Below the pieces are notes generated by a model that did no database searches, was not told the origin of the DNA, and was given only the letters and a program-made list of their open reading frames with translations. From Prunus persica (taxonomy: Eukaryota; Streptophyta; Magnoliopsida; Rosales; Rosaceae): a DNA stretch of 64,000 nucleotides. The stretch spans positions 22,010,462 through 22,074,461 of the forward strand of contig NC_034015.1 of the NCBI RefSeq assembly GCF_000346465.2, read 5' to 3'. Positions 10,778-20,166 of this stretch are shown in pieces; the first letter of the stretch is position 1, and the number at the start of each line of letters is the position of its first letter. A program made the translations under genes and the position numbers.

Positions 10778-10961
10778 GTTATCCTTTCAATGGTGCTTTC
10801 TTTCATTGTCTGCTTCAACTGAGGACCACTTTTATCTGTTTGTTCATATATAACTCACTGCTAATCCACTGAGATTACTTCTTTTTCTTTTTTCTCTCTG
10901 GCACAAGTTTGAAGCATACGACTCAAATGGTTCCGTTGTTTCGGGAGATAAGTCAAAGGAG

Positions 10962-13900
10962 GTCTTTTGTATTATGGGGTTGCTGACTAAATTTTTTCTC
11001 ATTTTCTGTGACTTACCATGATAAAAGCCTTCTGGCGTCTTTGTGGGAGGCTTTCTCTCTAAGCAAGCTATCATTCATCATTAGATGATTAGATCTCAAT
11101 TTATCGTACTAATTATGCGTATGTAGCTATGTTTTTGGTTGTTAAATTCAACTTTTAGCTCGAGTCACGCAGGAACATAATACTCAGAGCATTCTTCTAG
11201 CAATTATTTGTTTTCATTCTTTTGCAATTCTTCAGAAACTGTCCTTTTGTCTTCCAAGAATTTGCAAGGATAATGATATGCTCATTTGATCTCACATTGC
11301 AGCTCTCTCCGAAGGGAAATGTCAAATCTAAAACATCAAATTGAAATTTGATAACAGACATGGCAATTTGGTGTACAATACATTTTCTCATTCCACCCAA
11401 TATGTCTTTTGATTTGTTAAGCAAAGGCCCACATTGGGTGTTTCGGTATCAAGAAAGAAAACACTTGGACACGTCTTCATTTCAGTCTAAAACATCAAGG
11501 ATAAGAAGGTCTTTTTACCACGGTAAAAGGACTATAACAATCGGGACCCGCCTTGGGCCATTCATAAGGCCGACTCCGTGGCCTCATTCTACTATCTGTT
11601 GTGGTTTTCCAATCTAGGCCGAGGGGCTAGGTTTCTTCAGACAATCAGGGCCCAAGGTTAAGATTCTCTAGAAATTCAAGGTTCGAGTTTATGATTTGCC
11701 AGAGAAAATTTTGCTTCTGTCTTGTTCTAGGAATTCATTTTTACATTCGCAACTATGTCGACGATGCTAGCTTCCTGAGAATTACTAGCACAGTTTGGGT
11801 TTAGGGCTTTTCGATGGCTAAGGAGAACGAATCGGCTTCGCAGGCCACCGTCAATGGAGACAATACACTCACGAGATCTACGATGTCGTCCATTGGGGTG
11901 AGCGTCGTTACCCTATCTTTTTGTTCGCACATTTTTCCTGTATTAATTCTAGGGTTTTTTATTTAGATCGGAAGAGGATGTGTTTTGCTTAGGGAAACAC
12001 ATCGAGAATGTACGAGACATCGATGGTGCCGTCCGAGGGTTCCTCATTCTTGGCGTGATGATAGACTTGTGTTAATAATGGTGAGCATTTTTGCCCTATT
12101 CTTCTGTTCACACCTTTTTCTTGTATTAATTCTAGGGTTCCTTTGCATGATAGAAGAACGCTTAGGGTTTCACCTCACGCGGTGATACCTGATTGGCTTT
12201 AAATCTAATAGTTGTAGAAATAATAGCATTTAAACAATAAATGAAGTTTATGGAGTGGAGTCGAATTAGGGTACTTCAATGTAGGTGTGCATCAGATGCA
12301 TTTTTTAAAGATTTGGGATCACAGAGAGCAGAGAGCGTTATTCTGATCACCAACTTCATATCCTCCCTTATTTTGAGGACAAGAAATTGGTGGTGAAAAG
12401 GGAGAGCACAAATGAGTTTTCCTTTTCTATTTTTCTGTTTATATTTCCAACTTTATCTCGATCGAGAGTTAAAAAAATGGGAAAAAAGAGAAAAACCATG
12501 TTTACATTATCTACATCTCAAGTATAGTTAAATTTCTGCTGAGTCCAAATTTAAGTTTCTTTGAGGTCATTGTACAAACTATGTATTTTTTAAAGAGGTT
12601 TTGATTTTGCATTTTCTTTTGTAACTTGTGTTTGAAAAAACGTATGAATCTGGAAGTTTCAAGGAAAGTCGCTTTCTAAATCCTTTATTGCAAAGGATGC
12701 TCCAAGAAATTTCTCATACAGGCACGTTTATTTTATACTACCACCATTTGTTCCTGTTTCTTTACAATTTGTAGAATGATCTTATGTCTGCTCTTTAAGT
12801 GAGCTGCCCTTTAAGCCTTATGATAGTTTCTTATGTCTTAAACTTTAGAGCATAACAAGATGTGGTACTTCTCTAGAATTTTGTGACAAGCCCGTGGGAA
12901 GGAAAAGAGAAGCCTTAGTAAAAGGACCTCCATCCTTCCATTCATATTTTTCTCTCTCACTCACACACACACATGCAGACAGTGACATTTCAATACATAT
13001 AGGACTTTGTAAAAATATTCAATTTATCATTTAAGATTAAATCATACCATTATTTATATAGGATATTAACCCTGCTTCCCTTAAGCATTTTATTCAACTT
13101 CCTAGAGTTTGTTAGGGGCAACTGAAGAACCTTTGGGTTTGAGTTATTCAAATAGATCCTATCTTATGCGGCGCCAATGGGTAACCCATTGCCCGCCCCT
13201 ACCTGCTTTACAAGTGGCGCCACAACACAGGGACAAGTATGATTTGATGGAAGTGTAATTTCCAAAATTCATATGAACGACCAAAGAACGATTATCTCTT
13301 TGCATTGCAGGCTCCAAAATATAGCAAGGAATTCTTCATGGGGTCTTGGACTCCCCCAATCTGCAATATGGGTTTGATTTACTTTTAATGACCTTGAACT
13401 TTCTCCCATCACAAATTATGTTAAACCTTCTATATGATAGAATTTTACCACTCATCTTTAGGGCTGTAGTACTAAATGGACAATGCTGACTTTCATGATT
13501 TGCTGAGATCCGTATCTGTGGTCTTCTTCTTTTGTGTGTCTCTGTATGAATGCTCAAACGTCCAGTTTCATATGTGACGCATGTCAAACCTTAGTTGATT
13601 GCATAACATGAATTTATAGTAATATATTTTATTAATTTCCTAACATGATTTTGATAAGTCATGGGTGATGAGATAGACTGTTTTCTAACTGAGGGTTATC
13701 CGTTTTCCTTTATTATTTGCCCTTTTTTAACATCTTTAGACTTGTAAACTGACTTTGCCATTGCAGGGATATGTGAGTTGCAGAATCATGGTCATATTCT
13801 CATCAGTGGAACATCAGTATGTTGCAGTATGTTCCTCAGTTTGATGTCAAATTTCTTCAAATAGAATTAAAGGTTTTATAAAAACTGACATTTTTAAAAG

Positions 13901-14085
13901 TAGGGGTTAAATTTCGACTATTTTTAATATAAAATCCTCCAAAGGAGATGTTAAATCCAACGAGGAAGTCAAATCAGCAGAAAAGTAAAAAATGTAAAAC
14001 ATGACGCCCGATGCTTTAGATGTCTTTTTCATAATTTATGTAAACTCATGGGTTGTTTTATGGCCATAAAAGCCCATCCTCATAT
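10962..14085. other. Mostly non-coding DNA with one exon-like start
   Basis: AT-rich, with no gene I can recognise. At 11814-11897 an ATG opens 28 codons (MAKENESASQATVNGDNTLT...) and ends at a good GTGAGC donor, like a first exon, but I find no matching later exon. The DNA around that donor is imperfectly duplicated 183 bp downstream. A 17-bp perfect hairpin (CAATGGGT-A-ACCCATTG) lies at 13175-13191. Confidence 0.5.
11885..12160 (+). repeat. Imperfect 183-bp tandem duplication
   Basis: GTGAGC...CCCTAT...TGTTC.CAC.TTTTTC.TGTATTAATTCTAGGGTT occurs from 11898 and again from 12081. The shift is 183 bp, measured at both the GTGAGC and the TATTAATTCTAGGG landmarks. The copies have diverged by substitutions and small indels. 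Confidence 0.55.
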
Positions 14086-14097
14086 TTGACCCCAGAT

Positions 14098-14126
14098 AGA
14101 GAGAGAGAGAGAGAGAGGGAGAGAGG
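14098..14126. repeat. (AG)n microsatellite
   Basis: GAGAGAGAGA-type run at the left edge of the inverted repeat array. Confidence 0.9.
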
Positions 14127-14139
14127 CTTTGGATTAACT

Positions 14140-15600
14140 AGGCATGGGCGAAGAAAACTGTTAAAAAGGCCCACTGGAAAACCCATACAAGGAAAATAGG
14201 CCCAATGAAGGGCCAGTAAACTACAAAATGGGCCCCACGAATGGCCACTCAACGACAAAGTAAGCCCAAAAAAGAGTCACTACAAAACGAAAAAGGCCAT
14301 GTAAATCACTAAACGACAAGAAAGGCCCAAAGAAGGCAAAAGAGGCCCAATAAATGGCCACTAAACGACGAAAATGGCCTAATCGTGGACCGCTAAAAGA
14401 CAAAATAGGCCCAATAATGGCCACTAAACGACAAAAACTAGACCATTTTAAGGGCCGCTAAAAACAAAATAGGCCCAAAGAAGGCACACTAAAAGACAAA
14501 ATAGGCCATGTAAGGATCACTAAACGATAAAATAGGCCCACCTAAGGCTAACAAAACGACAAAATAGGCCCATTAAGATCCCGGAAACGACAAAATCGTC
14601 AAGAGCAATTAGTTGGGCCTATTTTGTCGTTTATGGTCTCTCTTGGGCCTATTTTGTCTTTTAGTGGTCCTCCATGGCTATTTTTGTCGTTTAGTGTGTA
14701 CTCAGTGGGCCTATTTTGTCTTTTAGTGATACTTTCTGGGCCTATTTTGTCTTTTAGCGGCCCGTAAAATGCTCTAGTTTTTGTCGTTTAGTGATACTTT
14801 CTGGGCCTATTTTGTCTTTTAGCGGCCCGTAAAATGCTCTAGTTTTTGTCGTTTAGTGATACTTTCTGGGCCTATTTTGTCTTTTAGCGGCCCTTAAAAT
14901 GGTCTAGTTTTTGTCGTTTAGTGCTCTTTTGGCCAATTTTGTCTTTTAGCGGCCCTAAAATGGTCTAGGTTTTGTCGTTTAGTGAACCTCATTGGGCCTA
15001 TTTTGTCTTTTAGCGGCCCTAAAATGGTTTAGGTTTTGTCGTTTAGTGAACCTCATTGGGCCTATTTTGTCTTTTAGCGGCCCTTAAATGGTCTCGTTTT
15101 TGTCGTTTAGTGGACCTCATTGGGCCTATTTTGTCGTTTAGTAACCTGGCCCATTTTGTCTTTTAGCAGTGTTTCATTGGGCCTTTTTTGTCGTTTAGTG
15201 CCCATCAATGGGTCTATTTTGTCTTTTAGTGATCCTTTATTGGGCCAATCTTTGTCGTTTAGTCGCCGTTATTGGACCTATTTTGTCTTTAGTGTGCCTT
15301 CCTGGGCCATTTTTGGCGTTTAGTGGCCCTTTATTGGGCCTATTTTGTCCTTAAATGATTTACATGGTCTTTTGTCTCCTAGTGACTCTTCTTTGGGATT
15401 ACTTCGTCATTCGGTGGCCCTTCATTGGGACTACTTTGTCTTTTAGTGGCCATTCATCGGGCCCATTTTGTAGTTTATAGGCCCTCCATTGGCCCTATTT
15501 ACCTTCTATGGGTTTTCCAGTGGGCCTTTTTGATCGTTTATGGCTCATTCATTGGGCCAATTTTGTTTTTCATGGGCCTTCAGGTGTCCTATTTGGACGT
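14140..15600. repeat. Inverted array of about 32/65-bp tandem repeats
   Basis: From about 14140 to 14600 the sequence repeats units such as GGCCACTAAACGACAAAATAGGCCCAA. From about 14610 to 15600 the reverse complement repeats, e.g. TGGGCCTATTTTGTCTTTTAG alternating with TTTTTGTCGTTTAGTG. In the right arm the best-kept part (14725-15100) has a 62-65 bp higher-order period, measured from GCGGCCC landmarks at 14761, 14826, 14891, 14953, 15017 and 15081. Each period holds two half-units, TTTTGTCTTTTAG and TTTTTGTCGTTTAG. The centre lies near 14600-14612. A transcript through it would fold into a long imperfect hairpin. Hydrophobic ORFs in the region simply follow the repeat. Confidence 0.85.
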
Positions 15601-18229
15601 TCATAATAAACCTTAAACTTGACGACGCCCAATTCAGTATTGCGGGTCGGAAGTATATCCAAGCAAAAACTACAATCCGCAGCACTCAAATAAAAGAATT
15701 GATACAGACTTGTTTTGATTGAAATTAGATCAAATTAGTCAAAAAAACAAAAGGGAAATTTGAGGCGAACCTGGGGAAAAAAAGAAAAAAGTTAAACAAT
15801 TAATAAAATAATATCAAGACTCAAAAGTTGAGACAAAATTAAACAATTAGAACCATCAGAAATAATAACAACTGGAATAAAGACTGAAATAAACCAGATG
15901 GTCAATGTGCAAAATAATAAGTTGAACCGAAGCAGAACTACTGAATGTGCAAGTGTACGACACAACAAACATAAGAAAGTCGCACTAACGAACTAACTGA
16001 CAAAAAAATTCATTGCATGTCTCTAGAAGAAACATCAATCCTCAAAAATTACCTACAAAATAAAAGGCTGGCATTTCAGGACGATAATGTCTTTAAAATG
16101 TGGACAAACTTGAAAGGTAGTAATATAAAAGCATATCAAAAAAACCATAGAATAAAAAAATTAAAGTTAAAATGCAACAAGTGGGAATGATAGGAAGAAC
16201 AGTTTGTTATGTCAATAACCAAAAAAACATAGAACAACAGGTTCTTTTATTTAAAATGCAAGATGCTGCAACTCATAGGAAGAACGTTTGGTGTGGGAAA
16301 ACCACTGAATGTTAAAGATCGCAAACCAGAACACAACATCCTGAAGAAACATTTTAAAATACTTTATTACTACATTTGTACATTCATAACTTCATTTTAA
16401 ACACCATTTTACTACCAAAAAGAATACCTGCCAATACACGGAAAACAATTAAAACAGAAATTATATATGTTTTATTATATCTTCCAGCTTGTACACAATC
16501 CAAAGGTATTGTCAATAGATAACAAAATATGAATGATAAACAACTACAATGAGAAATTATATCAAATTAAGATTGATATGTACCAACTACAACTAGGAAA
16601 TATAACAGAACACCAGAGAGAGAGAGAGAGAGAGTGAATAGACTTCTAAATTTATAACTGCCAATCTATCCTCCGTATATATTTGACAATGTGGGCAGAT
16701 AAATTTTAGTTCTACGAAATTTACTGCTTCAAATTTTATTTCCATGGTAATAACCTATAAACATTGCTTGGGTGCATAGATGCAAAAGAAAATACTGAGA
16801 ACTTCTGAGACTCCTTGCATTCTCATCCTAACTTGAAAAGTTCAGAAGCTCAGATTACTGACATTGCCTAGAACATTGTGTGCGACAATATTTGAATAAT
16901 GCACTAACCCATTTATGATTTTTCACGTTCTAATGTCTTCCAACTCATGTTACATTGAAAGTTAGAGAAACCCCATCATCCGATGTTCTCTTTTTGTCAG
17001 AACATAAAGTTGCCGAACAGTCTAGTTATGCATGGTTATTAGACCATCCGATATTGCTACAAATGATTACTTTTAAATTCACCACGCCACCGTGTATCAC
17101 TGATGTAATGTCACAATGTTCCTGATTCCATATGTAAGATACCGTGTGTGTCAATTTTGTTTTTGTCAGATATATCGTTCAAGTTTTCAACAATACTATG
17201 CTATTTGCCTCTGGAAACTTATTTTTGTTCATTTTCTTTCCATTTAAAAACAAAAAATGAAATTTTACAAAAGAAAAACATACATCCACATGCTTGAATG
17301 AGTAAGGAGTAAAACCTTAAAGATATGGAAGGCCCGCTGTCAGTGCCTCTATCAGTCCACATAGCACCCTATCGCATCTTGAGCAAGCAGACAGGGAGTG
17401 TACCTGGAATGGAAGCAAACAGCGAACGCATTAATGCATTGAATTAAAGACCGACCTACTAATTAATTCCTCAGGCATGTCGCTCTATCAAATAAAAAAC
17501 AATGATCTCAGTAAACCCTAAATTTCAAAATCAACTTTGACGGGTCCTGGAAACCCCACACCTAGCCCCATCAGATCTCTGGTCTTGGTGTTAATTACTA
17601 CGTGATTTCAACGGTGAGCTCTTGAACGGATCCGATCGTGGATCAATGGCGGTCATCGAGGCGTTAAACCTCGCAAAACAAGAATCGCATTGGAGGAGCT
17701 TTTCTTCATGCCCCGTCGTCTCTCTCTTTCTTCACGCTCATGTCTCTGATCTACAGCGAAGGCTCCGATCACAGAGACAATGCCATTGTTAGGGTTTCCA
17801 GACCTTCTCTGTGTTTCACATCTCTCATTTTCTCAGATCTGCTCTCACTCGCGTTTGGGACTCTGAGGGCCCGAGGGTTAAGGTTTTATCATTTGCGAGA
17901 TCAGGCGCCTTTTAAGATAAGACGGTTTTCTTCTTCAAACGATGTCGTTTCCTTTTGTATTATAATTTAGAATTTATAGAGTTAGTGGACTGGACTGGTT
18001 TGCTTAATTGCCTCGACCCTGGACTTGGCCGCGTGTCCTCACTTTCAATTCGCATTGGCCCATCCCTTCTTCTTTTTTTTTTTTTTTTTTTTTTTTTGGG
18101 GAATTGGCTCACCCTCTTGTATTAGTCCAGAAAATGTCTGCCCACTTGGTTAAATGTCTGTATACATTCCTTACTTGCAACAAAATAAAATGTAATGAAT
18201 TTGAAATACTTGCAATGACAACCCCTTCT
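15601..18229. other. Non-coding AT-rich DNA
   Basis: No gene recognised. There is an (AG)n run at about 16615-16634 and a run of 25 T at 18073-18097. An ATG at 17647 opens about 48 codons (MAVIEALNLAKQESHW...) in less AT-rich, exon-like DNA at 17560-17960, but there is no homolog I know and no clear splice partner. Confidence 0.45.
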
Positions 18230-18690
18230 TGTTATTTTCTCGAACCAAATTGTTTGCCCACTCTATCAAATGTGAATTCATTTTGGCTGCCTCAGTTTGA
18301 CGTTCATGGAACCACTTTTGAAGATATTCATTCTTAAATACTCCATAAAATTGGTAATAGGTAGTTGACGAGCATCTCTGATGATTGAGTTGAGATATTC
18401 GACAATATTTGTTGTCATTAGGTTGTATCGCTTCCTATTAAAGTGTGCACGAGCCCACTTTTCATATCCAACCGTATTAAGATAATCACCCACTTTATAA
18501 TCAACATTAAATATTTACACCATAAGATGATCAAATTCATAAACAAGATATGCATCGACACGCCAACTTCAAATCTTTCTTTATTGGATCTCTTCACTTT
18601 GAACTCATAATTTTTCGTCATAGCATCAATATGCAAATTTATTTTTATATCCTCTTTAATCTCATGCACTTGACCTACATTTATATCTCC
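18230..18690 (-). pseudogene. MULE (Mutator-like) transposase remnant
   Basis: The minus strand at 18278-18493 reads YEKWARAHFNRKRYNLMTTN and LPITNFMEYLR, a hallmark of plant MuDR-type transposases near the C terminus. The shifted frame continues WFHERQTEAAKMNSHLIEW down to about 18240. Upstream (18560-18669) a short piece NYEFKVKRSNKERFEVGV resembles the N-terminal MuDR domain, directly joined to the C-terminal part. The middle, including the catalytic DDE region, is missing and the frame shifts at least once. No terminal repeats were found. Confidence 0.65.
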
Positions 18691-19531
18691 ACTTGCGTTG
18701 CATAGCTATGTCATGTCTGATCCATTTACATAATTTTTATCCTTGTCCCGAGCATTTGGTTTGTTGGGGTTGGGTTCATCAGAGTGCACATTGATAGCTG
18801 GAACATCATCACATCCCATGTAATGTCAATTGCTATATATATATATATATATGATTTATCTATGATGATATCAAATATCAATTGTGCATTAATGTTATTC
18901 AGTAAGTTAGAATGTAAGAGTATTAATTAATCAACCACAACATTAGTAAATGACTTATTTTTATCTTTTCCAGTTACAAACAAAAAGAAGTACAAATAAG
19001 ACCATAAAAGTTATTGGTCTACACAAGTGCAATACAAATAAGACTACAAATGTGGTGAACCAAAAGTAAACCTAGTTGACTAAATAGAGTTACGTATTTG
19101 ATCTATAGTATAGTCTATGTAAAAGCTTTTACACTATTATCCATGAGATCAGTCCCAAGTTTGTATAGTGTTCAAATTTGTGGGACTTTCTTCTACTATA
19201 ATAGGCTTACTTCTTCCTGAATTTCTTAGTTTTTGTTTTAATTTTATAATTTGTGGAACTTTCATGACATAACAAGGTTTGAGACCGAGAACAGAGAATA
19301 GAAAGTAGAACCCCCTCCCCCCAAAACACTATCACACATTAAAATACACCTAAAATGATGAATACTTCAATTTCTTGTTCCTACCAAGCCAAAGAAATGA
19401 ATAAACAATTAAAAGAAAGAAGCAACTACATAAGTAAGCACAAAATATGCAAAAAGAGAAAGGAGAACATCATTCCCCAATAGTTCGACCAAGGCTACAG
19501 ACGTGCGTACGATTCCAAACTTTGTGTAGTA
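18691..19531. other. Non-coding AT-rich DNA
   Basis: No gene seen. There is a (TA)n run at about 18835-18852. Confidence 0.5.
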
Positions 19532-19635
19532 GGGTTTTGCTTTTTAGATTTATGTGGGTTTTAATTTTAAAGAGCATTTGTGTGGGTTTTGCTTTTTAGA
19601 TTTATGTGGGTTTTAATTTTAAAGAGCATTTGTGT
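19532..19635 (+). repeat. Two perfect 52-bp tandem copies
   Basis: The 52-bp unit beginning GGGTTTTGCTTTTTAGATTT is repeated at 19532 and 19584 with no difference that I can see. It lies about 90 bp from the Helitron end. Confidence 0.85.
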
Positions 19636-19726
19636 CTATTTAAGTGAGTCTTTGATAATATTTGAAAGATTTTATAAAAACTGATATTTTTGAAAATGAT
19701 GGGTAAATTTTGGCTTTTTATTATTA

Positions 19727-20014
19727 CTAGCCTCTTTGCACGCGCTTCCGCGCTTGCGAGAGGTTTTTTTAAAAAAATAAGTAAATTTATTTTAGAATTT
19801 AAAAAGATAATGGATAGTTGTGTTCCATAAAAATAGGATCCATTATCTGCTTTTTCTTTTTCTTTTAATTTTTTTAAATATGAAAAAGTGTGAATTTACC
19901 ATATTATCCTCATTTAATTAATAATTTAAATTCTTAATGTTTGCATTAACCAAGGGCATTTTCTGATATTTTGAATGTTTCATCATTCTCTGTCTTTTGC
20001 TTTATATATATAGA
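19727..20014 (-). mobile_element. Non-autonomous Helitron, 288 bp
   Basis: Read on the minus strand the element starts TCTATATATATAAAGCAAAA, a typical plant Helitron 5' end. It ends with a GC-rich hairpin (GCAAGCGCGGAAGCGCGTGC, 19757-19738) followed about 7 bases later by CTAG. The host base before TC is A and after CTAG is T, the expected A|T insertion site without target duplication. It has no coding capacity. It lies about 150 bp upstream of the ATG of the HAD gene, inside its likely promoter. Confidence 0.75.
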
Positions 20015-20166
20015 TATAAAAACTCTATTTTATTCGTATTTTTCACCAACTTCTCACGCTTTTATCACGTGTGTTTAAGTAAATATCAATCAAGCACACT
20101 TACCAAACCAACCACACACAGACAGAACACAAGTGACAGAACAACAAGACGAAGAAGAAGAAGAAG

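Larger units (their letters stand above)
123..10961 (+). pseudogene. Tim44-like (mL45-like) gene remnant, split by the LTR retrotransposon
   Basis: Three exon-like pieces read in the same direction. At 123-229, after a pyrimidine-rich acceptor, the frame gives ELKNEIKQRDSIWNKVYW..., meets a TGA at 201-203, and a shifted frame continues KIPTLRARL up to a GT donor at 230. At 377-445 the frame gives IGVDRNDLEQVF...LEFLRKQ. On the far side of the retrotransposon, 10908-10961 gives FEAYDSNGSVVSGDKSKE, flanked by AG and GT. From memory of the family, these pieces in this order resemble the plant Tim44-related proteins of the mitochondrial inner membrane or mitoribosome. The N-terminal part lies off the left edge. 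I cannot find the next exon to the right, so the locus looks truncated as well as interrupted. The family call is tentative. Confidence 0.45.

Noticed and set aside
13141..13205. GGCGCCA repeats as a second primer binding site
   Set aside because: There is no LTR beside it; the 17-bp hairpin nearby is not tied to any element.
14058..15616. Hydrophobic ORFs with repeated GP(I/L)-type phrases
   Set aside because: They are translations of the tandem repeat in both arms, not genes.
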